Shown: positions 53,442 to 62,955, counted from the first letter of the stretch. The stretch is DNA of 64,000 bases from CAYONZ01 sp964405465 (GCA_964405465.1 CAYONZ010000009.1:1-64000); one strand, 5' to 3'. Made by a program: numbers and translations. The notes: generated by a model not told the origin, from the letters alone.

Positions 53442-54380
53442 TCTTCCCCGATGCATTTCTGCGAGTGTTGAATAAGCTTTTAGATTCCAACGATTCTGCT
53501 GGGACTCGAGCGGCAAGAGATCACTGGGAGCCTTGCGAATCAGTTGCAGACTAAATTCAATTTCCCGTTCAGACTCACTCGTCAACCATTGTAAAACCAA
53601 AGATTGATCCAAAACCTGCGACAGTGCGAAGTCCGTAAGAAAAAAAAGCAGATCTACGATCTGCGATTCGCGTACCATTAGAAAAATATCCTTTTCCGGC
53701 TTTACTATAGAAATCGATCGGTCAAAATTCTTTGCATCCGAATTCAACTCATCCTGCAAGAGCGAGAAAACGCGAAACACAGAGGTCACTTTAACAGAAT
53801 CTACCTTTGGCGCGTAACTCGTAACCCGAAGCGCTCCCAATTGATCAGAAAGTTTCTGTGCACCCTGCTCAATTCTGAGAGCCAAAGATTCAAGTCGATT
53901 GGGGTCATTGGCTAGTACCTTAATCTGCTCACGCATCTGCAATGCCCTACCGGAAATCAATTGCAAAGGCTGAGAAAAATCCTGAAAAAATACCTGAGCC
54001 CAAGCACCAATATCTTTCGAAAGAATCCCATCCCGAACCCGAGCCGGTCGAGTCAAGAGTAAAAACCCTGGCCGATCACCGATACGCAGCAGCTCCCAGT
54101 CACCGTAATCACCCGAGCCAAAGCGCCAACTCACCATTTTACTGCTCGATTTCAAAAAAGACTCAAACTGAACTCGCCGCAAGTAAGAAGTCTTTTCATC
54201 GCATGCCCAGCTCCAAAACGGCGCTGATTCAAGTTGTGCACGATCCAAACCATGCCGTAGAGCCCAGCTCCAAAAGAATTCAGATGCGTCAAGCAAATGC
54301 CCTTGATGATCAAAGACCAAATTCAAATCCAAGTTCACATCAGCTGTTGAAAGTCTCGGTGATGGCACGCAAATCCCCAA
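53382..54380 (-). CDS. Histidine-kinase-like protein without phospho-His
   Basis: About 332 residues with a PAS-like N-terminus (LNLVFDHQGHLLDASEFFW) followed by helices that align with HisKA (VFFQDFSQPLQLISGRALQM; kinases have HELxxPLxxI, here the His is Gln) and a fading HATPase-like C-terminus (GRLDFSRWIDSGTIGVIFP) lacking an obvious N-box or DxGxG. It is likely a non-catalytic sensor or adaptor related to kinases. The start (TTG 54380) is uncertain; a GTG at 54368 also fits. Tail-to-tail overlap of 60 bases with the nitroreductase-like gene. Confidence 0.6.
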   Translation of the reverse strand: MGICVPSPRLSTADVNLDLNLVFDHQGHLLDASEFFWSWALRHGLDRAQLESAPFWSWACDEKTSYLRRVQFESFLKSSSKMVSWRFGSGDYGDWELLRIGDRPGFLLLTRPARVRDGILSKDIGAWAQVFFQDFSQPLQLISGRALQMREQIKVLANDPNRLESLALRIEQGAQKLSDQLGALRVTSYAPKVDSVKVTSVFRVFSLLQDELNSDAKNFDRSISIVKPEKDIFLMVRESQIVDLLFFLTDFALSQVLDQSLVLQWLTSESEREIEFSLQLIRKAPSDLLPLESQQNRWNLKAYSTLAEMHRGRLDFSRWIDSGTIGVIFPKR

Positions 54381-54496
54381 TCAGAGTCCAAAACGGGCCC
54401 CTTGTACCATTCATGACAGCATTCAAATTATCTGTAAATAGATTTTATTTATTAAATAAGTTCTTAACAAGATCTATTGCTTCTCGCATCAGAATT

Positions 54497-54853
54497 TCAC
54501 TTCAAATGAACATCAAATTGCTCAGAAAGATCATTTGATTTCAATTTCAACTTAAGCGCTCGAGAAGTCGTCCCATTTTTGATGACGAAGTGCCCCTCTT
54601 TTCGGGTCACGGTCAATGACTGCAACTCTTTGCCAACCTGGACCTGCGCTTCAAGGCCAACATCATTGATTTTCATATTTGCAACTTTGTCACCGACCAA
54701 AAATACCGAAATCTCTTTATCTCCAGGAACTATTTTAAGGTCGACCAAGTTCCCCTGTTGAACAATTGTTCCAGGGAATTGAGTCCGCCCAGAGGACTCA
54801 GCAAAAGAGACCGCCGTCACCATCATCGCCGCTACGAGCATTGTAAATCTCAT
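54497..54853 (-). CDS. Small exported protein of unknown function
   Basis: 118 residues from the ATG at 54853, which has a strong GGAGG site and overlaps the stop of the stress-protein gene (ATGA). The N-terminus MRFTMLVAAMMVTAVSFAES is a signal peptide, so the protein is periplasmic or secreted. The rest is a beta-rich domain of about 95 residues with no recognised family. It is the last gene of the histone - universal stress protein operon. Confidence 0.7.
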   Translation of the reverse strand: MRFTMLVAAMMVTAVSFAESSGRTQFPGTIVQQGNLVDLKIVPGDKEISVFLVGDKVANMKINDVGLEAQVQVGKELQSLTVTRKEGHFVIKNGTTSRALKLKLKSNDLSEQFDVHLK

Positions 54854-55776
54854 GACTCCTCCTTCAAAACCAAAGTTGGCACCTTCGAACCTCGCATCAC
54901 TTCTCGCGCCACACTTCCAAACACGACCTGTTCCCACCGACCAGCAAAGGTGGGTAAAACAACCATAGAGACCCGTGCTTTATGGGAGGCCTCATTGATG
55001 GCTTTGGCCAAAGATTTATTACCATGAGCAAACACCAACTCCGATTCCACACCAAGCCCGTGAAGCTGTGACACCCATTGACTCCCGATCTTATTTTTTT
55101 CAAGTTCTTCTGCCAACAGATAATCTCGTAACTTTTCAACACCACCGAACCAAGCTGAGCTCTGCACGAGTGTTTTATCATCTTCCTTCGGTCGATAATG
55201 AAATATCAGAATCGGAATTTTTCTATCCGCAAGATCAAGTGCAAGCCTTCGCAAAATTTTCCACGAAGAAGGTGAAAAATCGGTCGGAAACAACACCGAC
55301 GTCAATTTCTTCAAATCCTGCTCATGACTATTAAAAACTAAAACCGGTCGCGAAGATCGAGTCAGTAACCCTTCAGCAAAACTACCGACAAAAGCTCGTC
55401 CCATGCCTTCTTTAAGATGAGTGCGAACAACCCACCAGTCTAGGTTACGCGTTTTCCCCCATCGCTCAAGAAGATCGATGGCATTTTTTCGTGAATGTTC
55501 ATTCTCAAACAAAACCTCAGCTTCGGCTAAGCCTTTCAGCTTTACGGTTTTTAGACCCTTCTCAACCATCGCCTTGGCACTCTGTGAAAATCCCGCCATC
55601 CACTCCCGACTAAAATTGAGAGGCCAATTGACCTGATCAGGACAAACAACCGACACCGGATCAACTTCGACAGGCCCGGTTTTTTCAAGAGCAGAAAAGA
55701 ACCTCACACTGTTTTTGATGCCTGAGGCCGGCATGGCAACCGGGTCCAACGCCCAACCTAACCTTAGATTTTTCAT
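54850..55776 (-). CDS. Tandem universal stress protein
   Basis: A 308-residue protein with two UspA-type domains in tandem. The second (about 160-308) has the ATP-binding strand/loop motif with GSVAREVMRGSKVPTLVL, matching the G-x2-G-x9-G-(S/T) pattern; the first (GSFAEGLLTRSSRPVLVFN) is similar but shorter. USPs help survival in starvation and stress. The gene starts 15 bases after the histone stop and ends in an ATGA overlap with the next gene, so it is the middle gene of a three-gene operon. AAGG lies upstream of the ATG. Confidence 0.88.
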   Translation of the reverse strand: MKNLRLGWALDPVAMPASGIKNSVRFFSALEKTGPVEVDPVSVVCPDQVNWPLNFSREWMAGFSQSAKAMVEKGLKTVKLKGLAEAEVLFENEHSRKNAIDLLERWGKTRNLDWWVVRTHLKEGMGRAFVGSFAEGLLTRSSRPVLVFNSHEQDLKKLTSVLFPTDFSPSSWKILRRLALDLADRKIPILIFHYRPKEDDKTLVQSSAWFGGVEKLRDYLLAEELEKNKIGSQWVSQLHGLGVESELVFAHGNKSLAKAINEASHKARVSMVVLPTFAGRWEQVVFGSVAREVMRGSKVPTLVLKEES

Positions 55777-55791
55777 TGAACCCGCCTTACT

Positions 55792-56007
55792 TTATTTACC
55801 TAGAGCAGAAAGAAAGTCGCGATCCATCACAGTTTTGCGGCCGTCTTCTTTTGCTTTTTCCATCGCGTGATTGCAGAGTTCGCGCAGGTGTTCAGACAAA
55901 ATCGGAAAAACCTGGGCTGATGTATTCATTCCTGCATTCGCTCGGATGTACTCTTTCAATTTTGAAGCAACAACTAAAACTTCTCCACCTTTTTCGTTTT
56001 CAGACAT
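55792..56007 (-). CDS. Bacterial histone (single histone-fold domain)
   Basis: A 71-residue protein whose whole length is one histone fold: helix 1 about VVASKLKEYIRA, helix 2 about TSAQVFPILSEHLRELCNHAMEKAK and helix 3 about DFLSAL. The loop before helix 3 has GRKTVMDRD, matching the RKT pair and R-D clamp (Arg57, Asp64) of archaeal histones. This is the same type as the major Bdellovibrio bacteriovorus chromatin protein Bd0055, which coats DNA without wrapping it. It has an acidic N-terminus and a GGGAG site seven bases before the ATG. It leads a three-gene operon with a universal stress protein and a small exported protein. Confidence 0.9.
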   Translation of the reverse strand: MSENEKGGEVLVVASKLKEYIRANAGMNTSAQVFPILSEHLRELCNHAMEKAKEDGRKTVMDRDFLSALGK

Positions 56008-56480
56008 TCTTCTCTCCCTTTAAAAAGCCTTATTAAGCATCTCAATACATTATTAAATAACAACTAAAATACACCATTACTTTTCACTAAATTAATCCAA
56101 TTCACTAAAATCACACTCTGCTTCACTCTTGAAACCAAATTTAGTTTGCATTAAAAAACACAAATTAAATCTGTCAAAACTCTCAACAAATTCCCACAAT
56201 GCATCCTCACAATTCCTATCCGGATACATTATATAGGTTTAAGCATGAAACCAGAAATTTGGGACGTCAACTATTATTGAAGACCAAAGTGTTCGCGGAA
56301 TAGACCGAAAAATTGTTTTGCTCTTCGAAATGGCCTCACTATAATGAGAACAAATTGGTCCATCTTTACCCCACACCCCACATCTTTCTAGTTAACTGTG
56401 CTCCCGACGACAGAAAGACCATGTGTGAAAAAAAGAGCCCAACGTTTTGATTACTCCAACGAAGTGACGCAGAGGCGGAT
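56008..56480. other. Intergenic region between the histone operon and hrpB
   Basis: About 470 bases without a supported gene, markedly AT-rich next to the histone gene (56030-56110). It must hold the histone promoter on the minus strand and the hrpB promoter on the plus strand. A ten-base palindrome TATCCGGATA lies at 56217-56226. Very short frames in this stretch have no support. Confidence 0.4.
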
Positions 56481-59000
56481 TTGTTACGTTACACACTACC
56501 TATTGATGCCCATCTCGAAACCATCAACAAACAACTCCAAAGCTGCTCCTCTTTGGTTCTTTGCGCCACACCGGGTTCAGGCAAAACCACGCGCGTTCCT
56601 CCTGCTCTTTTAAAAAACTGTAAAAATAAAATCGTGGTGCTCGAGCCACGGAGACTTGCAGCTCGCACGGCCTGCGAAAGAATTGCCGAAGAAAATGGCT
56701 GGAGCGTCGGTCAAGAGGTCGGCTACCAAGTGCGCTTCGACAATCAAACATCTCGCAGCACACGCCTAATCTTTATGACCGAAGGAGTCCTGCTTCGCCA
56801 ACTTCAAGACAATCCATTTCTTGATGAAATTGATATGGTTATTCTCGATGAATTTCACGAGCGCAGCTGGTACACCGATTTTGCCATTGCGCAACTCAAA
56901 GAGTTACAAAACTCAATTCGTCCTGACCTAAAAATCATCATCATGTCGGCAACGCTTGACCCACAACCGCTTCTAGAATTCCTGCCAAATTCTATTTTCG
57001 TGAATTGCCTTGGGCAAATTTTTCCGGTTGAACTGATCTTACAAAAACACGCCCAATATCTGCAGCCATGCCCAGAACTCTACGATAATATCATAACGCT
57101 ACTTAAAGTCATATTGACCAAAAACTCAGAAGACCACGGGCACATCTTAATCTTTCTTCCTGGAACTGGAGAAATTCGTGATCTTTTTTCGCGACTCACA
57201 ACCCTGTTTTCACAAAACCTGCTCCCCAAAAACTGTACAATTCATCAGCTCTATGGAACTCTCTCTTTAAACGAGCAACGCCAGGTCCTCAATCCCACCG
57301 TGCAAACAAAAATTATTTTGTCGACCAACATCGCCGAAACATCCCTTACCATTGATGGCGTCCGAACGGTGATCGACAGTGGTCTTGCTAGAGTCTCTGG
57401 CCTCAATGAATCCGGAATCAACACACTCCATTTGCAACGCATCAGCCGTTTTTCTGCCATACAAAGAGCGGGACGTGCCGGGCGCCAGGGCCCAGGCCTT
57501 TGCTACCGCCTCTGGAATAAACAAGACGAATTGAGTATGCGCGACTCTGAAATTCCTGAAATACTCCGCATGGATCTTTCAGAACCTCTGCTCTACCTTT
57601 TTAGTCAGGGCATAACCAAACCTCTCGAGTTCGGCTGGTTTGAGAAACCCAACTCTGAACTCCTCGAATCAGGAACACTACTGCTCAAATACCTAGAAGC
57701 CATCACCGAAGACTGTCGCCTCACTCCAATAGGTAAAAAAATGCTCAATCTCCCGCTACCCGTTCGGCTTGCTCGAATTATGCTTGCAGCCGAAGAACTC
57801 AACGAGATTTACACCGGAGCTAGGATTTGCGCCCTGCTGGCCCAGAACTCCAAGGCATCAAGATCCCCATCTACGAATCACAATGAGTCCGATCCACTTG
57901 ACGAGCTCGAATCGTCGCTATCATCCACGCCGACGTTTACCAAAACCTATAAACAAATTTTGTTTTCCGTGAATGCAAAACCGCAAAACGACCACACCAA
58001 GCCTATCTTCAATGACGATGCGGCAAAGAAACTTCTTCTATTTGGCTTTCCCGATCGCGTTTGCAAACGACGCAGCCCTCGCTCCCGTCAGGCTCGTATG
58101 GTTGGTGGACTCGGCGTGACGCTTTCACATTCATCACGAGTCACAGCGGCTGATCTTTTTCTTGCAATCCAGCTCCAAGCCAATACATCGAAAGCCAACT
58201 CTAGTGGCATCGGTGCAACCTCCAAAGAAGTAACCGTGCACTCAGCGAGCTCAATCGAAGACACCTGGCTCAGCGAATTTTTCGCACATCATCTGCACAA
58301 CTCGAGCGAAGTGACCTTCAACCCAGAAGACCAAACGATGTGGAAGACTCGCTCACGAAATTTTATCGATCTTCCAATTCAACTTCTCTCCAAAGAACGA
58401 GCCCGACCCGAAGAATCGCAGCACGCCCTCACATTGGTTTTGAAAAAACAATTTCCATTGTTTTTACAAAAACAAGAAAATCTGAAAAACTGGCTTGCTC
58501 GAATAGAGTTCCTGCGACCTCTCCAGCCTGAATTAGAATGGCCATCCCTAAACCCAGCCCCCGAAGATCTTCTCGAAGAAATTTGCTATTTAGAAAACTC
58601 ATTGCAAAAAATCTTCGACAAAGATGCACTCATGTATTTTGCGCAACGCCTCCCTGGCGAGCTACAGCGCATCCTCGACAGCCAAGCCCCAGCACATCTC
58701 TCTCTGCCATCGGGGCGAACCGTCAAAATCGACTATACGGCACCACTTCCATTTTTCGAAGCAAGACTCCAAGAAACCTATACCCTCAAAGAAACACCGC
58801 TCATTGGCTTCGGCAAAATGCGCATTCAAGCTCATCTCCTGGCGCCCAACATGCGCCCTATTCAAGTCACTTCAGACCTCGAAACATTTTGGAAGTCTTC
58901 TTACTTCGAAATCAGAAAAGAACTACGAGGTCGGTACCCAAAACACAATTGGCCAGAGGACCCACTCAATGCCACAAATGAAATGGTCAAAAAACGCTAA
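56481..59000 (+). CDS. hrpB: ATP-dependent helicase HrpB
   Basis: An 839-residue DEAH-type RNA/DNA helicase of the HrpB branch. Motif I is ATPGSGKTTRVPPALL, motif II is DEFHERS, later motifs SATLD, GTGEIRDLF, STNIAETSLTIDGV and QRAGRAGRQGPG are all present, and the HrpB C-terminal domain ends with RPIQVTSDLETFWKSSYFEIRKELRGRYPKH. A TTG at 56481 is the start, with GAGG about six bases upstream. Its cellular role is poorly known in all bacteria. It is followed after 40 bases by the Sua5/TsaC gene. Confidence 0.93.
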   Translation: MLRYTLPIDAHLETINKQLQSCSSLVLCATPGSGKTTRVPPALLKNCKNKIVVLEPRRLAARTACERIAEENGWSVGQEVGYQVRFDNQTSRSTRLIFMTEGVLLRQLQDNPFLDEIDMVILDEFHERSWYTDFAIAQLKELQNSIRPDLKIIIMSATLDPQPLLEFLPNSIFVNCLGQIFPVELILQKHAQYLQPCPELYDNIITLLKVILTKNSEDHGHILIFLPGTGEIRDLFSRLTTLFSQNLLPKNCTIHQLYGTLSLNEQRQVLNPTVQTKIILSTNIAETSLTIDGVRTVIDSGLARVSGLNESGINTLHLQRISRFSAIQRAGRAGRQGPGLCYRLWNKQDELSMRDSEIPEILRMDLSEPLLYLFSQGITKPLEFGWFEKPNSELLESGTLLLKYLEAITEDCRLTPIGKKMLNLPLPVRLARIMLAAEELNEIYTGARICALLAQNSKASRSPSTNHNESDPLDELESSLSSTPTFTKTYKQILFSVNAKPQNDHTKPIFNDDAAKKLLLFGFPDRVCKRRSPRSRQARMVGGLGVTLSHSSRVTAADLFLAIQLQANTSKANSSGIGATSKEVTVHSASSIEDTWLSEFFAHHLHNSSEVTFNPEDQTMWKTRSRNFIDLPIQLLSKERARPEESQHALTLVLKKQFPLFLQKQENLKNWLARIEFLRPLQPELEWPSLNPAPEDLLEEICYLENSLQKIFDKDALMYFAQRLPGELQRILDSQAPAHLSLPSGRTVKIDYTAPLPFFEARLQETYTLKETPLIGFGKMRIQAHLLAPNMRPIQVTSDLETFWKSSYFEIRKELRGRYPKHNWPEDPLNATNEMVKKR

Positions 59001-59040
59001 AACACTTTTTTATTGGCAACTCTTCTTGTAGTCTCAAACT

Positions 59041-60117
59041 ATGCACATTGCTCAACAAAATGACCTTCAAAAAGCCAAAGAACTTCTGGAAACGGGCGAC
59101 GTCGTAGCGATGCCTACAGAAACGGTCTATGGACTTGCCGCCTCGATCGAAAGTGAAACCGGACTCAAAAAAATATTTCAACTCAAACAACGTCCATTCT
59201 TCGATCCACTTATTGTTCATGTCGCTAGTCTCAAACAAGCTCAAAAACTCACCTCAGAGTGGCTTCCCGTGGCCGATTTTTTGGCGCGAACCTTTTGGCC
59301 CGGTCCACTCACCCTGGTCCTATCAAAATCTGATCTGGTGCACCCATTGATCACCTCAGGACTTGAAACTGTAGCCATACGCTTTCCCAATCACCCTTTG
59401 GCGATCGAACTCATTGAACTTGTCGGTGCGCCTCTTGCCGCACCAAGCGCGAACAAGTTCGGCAAGACAAGCCCCAGCCGAGCTGACCATGTGCGATCTG
59501 AGTTTGCCCCAGAGATAGCAGCAGATCATCTGCTCGTACTTGATGGCGGCCCCTGCCAAATCGGACTCGAATCAACAGTGATTAGTTTTGAAACAGCTCC
59601 GCACTCTGCCCGAACTGAGGGTCAGTCCCAGCAACTCTCCACCGAAACTGCAGATCTCGAGACAACCAATATCTGCATTCTTCGCCCAGGGGGAATCACC
59701 AAAGAGCAAATCGAAGAAGCACTGAAAAAATGGTCGGGCAAAACTAGAGTTTTAGAAATGCAGAGCCACAAATCACCAGGACACCTTGAGCACCACTACC
59801 AACCTGATGTCCCGTTAATTCTCATCAACGAAACTCCAAACTTCGACGAGACATTGAAACCGGCAAACAAATTAACCACAGCGGAACTCACAAAAATAGA
59901 GGCACTGCTAAAATACAAACCTCATTCATGGGCAGAGATTCAACTTGGCACAGATCCGATTCTGGCCGCACGAAATCTCTATGCGGAGATGCGCAAACAA
60001 GCTGCTCACAAACCAGAAATTCTATGGATTAGAAAAAAAACCACCCAGAGCCAGGGCCTTTGGGCCGCGGTCTGGGACCGCGTCCATCGTGCATCGTCGT
60101 TTAAAATCGATGCGTAA
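59041..60117 (+). CDS. Threonylcarbamoyl-AMP synthase (Sua5/TsaC, long form)
   Basis: Makes threonylcarbamoyl-AMP for t6A modification of tRNA. The YrdC-type catalytic half has VAMPTETVYGLAASI, IFQLKQRPFFDPLIVHV, FWPGPLTLVLSK and PSANKFGKTSPSRADHV; the C-terminal Sua5 domain covers about residues 240-358. The length of 358 residues indicates the long Sua5 form rather than short TsaC. The linker (APHSARTEGQSQQLSTETAD) is longer than usual. The ATG at 59041 has no clear ribosome-binding site. It converges on the kinase-like gene, leaving 34 bases. Confidence 0.93.
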   Translation: MHIAQQNDLQKAKELLETGDVVAMPTETVYGLAASIESETGLKKIFQLKQRPFFDPLIVHVASLKQAQKLTSEWLPVADFLARTFWPGPLTLVLSKSDLVHPLITSGLETVAIRFPNHPLAIELIELVGAPLAAPSANKFGKTSPSRADHVRSEFAPEIAADHLLVLDGGPCQIGLESTVISFETAPHSARTEGQSQQLSTETADLETTNICILRPGGITKEQIEEALKKWSGKTRVLEMQSHKSPGHLEHHYQPDVPLILINETPNFDETLKPANKLTTAELTKIEALLKYKPHSWAEIQLGTDPILAARNLYAEMRKQAAHKPEILWIRKKTTQSQGLWAAVWDRVHRASSFKIDA

Positions 60118-60151
60118 AATAATCCGTTTAAAATCGACGGGTAAAAATCAT

Positions 60152-61717
60152 TTAAACATAATGAAAAGACGACGACGCAGGTAGATCCGTTTGATGAGTG
60201 GCATAGACAGCGAAACCGTCGACACGCTGAAGCTGCAACTCAAACCGAGTACCAACTCCCAAGCGAGATTGCACATCAAACTGTCCCTTCACAGACTGCA
60301 GCATAGCCTTGATGTGCGGCACAGTGAGACCATTCACCTGCACGATGTTCACACCTTTTTGCAGAGCTTGCCTTGCCTGATCGTCGGTCATACCTCGCCC
60401 ATTATCTTCTACCACAATCATCACAGAGCGCAGTCCTGCCTGCACCTGAAGCCGCACGACCCCCAGACCGCCACCAAGCGAGTGCACTCCACGCTCCATC
60501 AGATAATCAACGATCTTCGTGATGTCACTCGCATTGACCGAAACTACAATGCGTTGATCAATAAACTTGGGTTCAACAAATTCAACGCGACGTTTTTTTC
60601 CGATGGAGTAAAGCTCATCTTTCTGAGTCCATATCGCCTTTAATAATCCGATCAACTCATTCATAGACAGCACAGGACCATCGAACTCAACACCGTGCCG
60701 ATCCGCAGAGAGTACGCCATCTGTACTGACATCTGCACCGACCTCTCCTCTGACATCTGCTCTGACATCTGAATTGCGCAATGCCACGCTTTGCAATCGC
60801 AAAATGGCATCTTTCATTAGGCGGCGACTTTCCGGAGACATTTCAGTCTCAATCTGCGAGAGCTCCCGTAATACAGAAAGTGACGCCTGCATTTCTTTTT
60901 CCAAAGTATCCATTTTTCCCCCAATAGATTTTCGAACTATATCTTTTTCGGTTAAACTTGTATCATCAACGTCTTCAGCCAGAACCTCTTGAAACTCCGC
61001 AAGCGATCGCTCAGCGAGTGAACGCTCCAAGCTTTCATGGGATTGCAAATGCAATTGCTCCCAATCAACACCAAATCTCTCGAGCATAATGCGTTTGACC
61101 TCTGCGACCCAATCGAGTTGGGTGAGAATTCGAAAGCGCCTCAGTAAGCTCGATTTGTGTTGTATCCACAAATCGCCGAGCACCAAAAGAACCATATTGC
61201 TGAGCCATAGCAACCAAACATCTAGAGCCAAAAGCAAATCCTGGGATTTAAAAAACAGGGGAAACGAAATAAACAAGAGCGCAAAGGGAAGGTAGAGACC
61301 GCGCCATTCTTTAAGATCCCCACGAAAGGCATAGATCAAAAAGAATACGAACACAGAAGTGTACTGATAGGCCTGAATCGAATGAGTTCCCTCTACGATC
61401 GACTGACTCGCTTGCAGAGCTAAGGCCACCATCATAAAACTACAGCTCACTCTTTGCTTGGTGCTGATGGCAATCAATGAATTAAACCCAACAAACTGTG
61501 CCGATAACAAAGCACCTACGACGTAAGCCAATCGACATCCCAGAACCCAAAAAAATGCGGGTTCACCAAAAAAATCAAAAGACAAAACCAGATAGACGAA
61601 CCCCAGCAGACTGGCGAGCGTCCAAAACACTTGATCATCGAGATCCTGTGAGGAGAATCGCAGCTCGTACCGCAAAGATGACTTCACTTCATTCAAAAAT
61701 AAATGCATAAAACTCAT
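60152..61717 (-). CDS. Membrane histidine-kinase-like protein without phospho-His
   Basis: About 521 residues: an N-terminal block of about six membrane helices (from VFWTLASLLGFVYLVLSF to LWLSNMVLLVLGDLW), a coiled-coil/linker zone, and an HATPase_c-like domain with DNGRGMTDD and a late GVGTRFEL. The dimerisation helix (MQASLSVLRELSQIETEM) lacks the His of the H-box and there is no normal N-box (Asn), so it is unlikely to autophosphorylate on His. The start at 61717 has AAAGG eight bases upstream; the longer frame starts at 61774. A repetitive DVRADVRGEVGADV stretch is coded by a short DNA repeat. It may be a sensor that signals through a partner. Confidence 0.7.
   Translation of the reverse strand: MSFMHLFLNEVKSSLRYELRFSSQDLDDQVFWTLASLLGFVYLVLSFDFFGEPAFFWVLGCRLAYVVGALLSAQFVGFNSLIAISTKQRVSCSFMMVALALQASQSIVEGTHSIQAYQYTSVFVFFLIYAFRGDLKEWRGLYLPFALLFISFPLFFKSQDLLLALDVWLLWLSNMVLLVLGDLWIQHKSSLLRRFRILTQLDWVAEVKRIMLERFGVDWEQLHLQSHESLERSLAERSLAEFQEVLAEDVDDTSLTEKDIVRKSIGGKMDTLEKEMQASLSVLRELSQIETEMSPESRRLMKDAILRLQSVALRNSDVRADVRGEVGADVSTDGVLSADRHGVEFDGPVLSMNELIGLLKAIWTQKDELYSIGKKRRVEFVEPKFIDQRIVVSVNASDITKIVDYLMERGVHSLGGGLGVVRLQVQAGLRSVMIVVEDNGRGMTDDQARQALQKGVNIVQVNGLTVPHIKAMLQSVKGQFDVQSRLGVGTRFELQLQRVDGFAVYATHQTDLPASSSFHYV
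60721..60775 (-). repeat. Short repeat (GACATCTG-type) within the kinase-like gene
   Basis: Four near-copies of a 12-base-like unit around TCTGACATCTGC, coding the DVRADVRGEVGADV repeat. In-frame and inside a linker between the dimerisation-like helix and the ATPase-like domain. Confidence 0.65.
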
Positions 61718-61774
61718 AAACCTGACCTTTGCTGAACCTTGCGAAGCAGAATTCATACCACTCTGCGAAAACAA

Positions 61775-62208
61775 GGCCAGTTATCAAGGGGCTGAAAACA
61801 CGAGAAAATTATGAGTGCTCCACCTGCGGGTGACAAAATTTTGAACAGTTCTTGAACATTTTTCCTAAAGCCCGATGCTTTTTTTCAACCGACAATTGCT
61901 TCACATTTCGCAACGCTTCAAGTGGACCTTGCAAAAATAAACAAATTCATAGAATTTTGTTTATTCCTTTTGACTTCAACGCACCTCAAAAGACACTGTA
62001 AAAACTACCACGCACCTTCATTGGGGATTTGTGAGTTTTTCTGTAAACACATTTTCTTTATAAATGAATTGGGTTTTTATGGTGCCTGAAGATTACTCGA
62101 AGCGAACGCTTGTTTCGTTTTCTGGACTATTCAGACACGCAAAAAAAGCTTGATGATAAAGAAAGAACTCGCAACACTGATAGGACATGGTGTGCAACCG
62201 GAGGAAAA
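61775..62208. other. Intergenic/leader region before the OmpR-type regulator
   Basis: The plus-strand regulator gene has a 430-base upstream stretch that also lies before the divergent kinase-like gene. Both promoters should be here; no clear -35/-10 pair was found. An in-frame upstream extension of the regulator to 62110 has no ribosome-binding site. No gene or terminator is supported. Confidence 0.35.
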
Positions 62209-62955
62209 ATGGATCGCAAAAAGAAAAAAATCATGGTTATTGATGACGAAGCTGAGATCTGTGATTTTATCGACGATCTTCTTTCATTTCGTTTTGATAT
62301 TATTAAGGCGAATAGTGGTGAAGTGGCACTGAAACTAATTGCAGGAGAACCTCCTGATTTGATCATTTTAGATATGCATCTCCAACAGATGAGCGGGCTC
62401 GAAGTTTGTCAAAAACTTCGTGAGAATCCACAAACTAAACACATCCCAGTGCTCATTTACACTGGTCATGAGGATATTGAAAACGTCACTGAAGCATTTG
62501 ATCGTGGAGCTGATGATTTCATCTCAAAAAGCGCGCGACCTAAAGAACTCATTGCACGCATTCTTTCGAAAGTTCGTCGCATTGAGGAAAAGGAAGATAT
62601 CGCTGACGTTTTACAGTGCGGCAACCTCACTCTTGATTCGCGCAAAATCGAGGCCTCAATTGACGGCAAAGCACTGGATTTGAGCGTACTCGAATTCACA
62701 TTGCTCACATTTTTTGTAAAGAATCGGGATCGAGTCATGAGTCGCCAACATATTCTTGAGGGCGTTTGGAAGGATGCTGTTGTTTCAAATCGTACAATTG
62801 ACACCCATATGGTCTATCTTCGCAAGAAACTGAGTGGATTCAATCATGTATTGGCCACCGTTTATGGCGCCGGATACATTCTTAAGGCCGCACGTAATCC
62901 CCTGGAAAAGAACAGTGTTTTTGAGGCAGAAGAGTTGTCCGAAACTGTGAGCTAA
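62209..62955 (+). CDS. OmpR-family response regulator
   Basis: A 248-residue two-component regulator. The receiver has DDEAEI (acidic pair), the phospho-acceptor Asp in LIILDMHLQQMSG, Thr in IYTGHE and Lys in ISKSARP (Ser follows the Lys, where Pro is usual). The C-terminal winged-helix DNA-binding domain is GKALDLSVLEFTLLTFF, VMSRQHILEGVW and RTIDTHMVYLRKKL. GGAGG four bases before the ATG at 62209 fixes the start. No kinase is next to it, apart from the divergent kinase-like gene at 60152, which lacks a His. The terminator at 63025 ends it. Confidence 0.93.
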   Translation: MDRKKKKIMVIDDEAEICDFIDDLLSFRFDIIKANSGEVALKLIAGEPPDLIILDMHLQQMSGLEVCQKLRENPQTKHIPVLIYTGHEDIENVTEAFDRGADDFISKSARPKELIARILSKVRRIEEKEDIADVLQCGNLTLDSRKIEASIDGKALDLSVLEFTLLTFFVKNRDRVMSRQHILEGVWKDAVVSNRTIDTHMVYLRKKLSGFNHVLATVYGAGYILKAARNPLEKNSVFEAEELSETVS

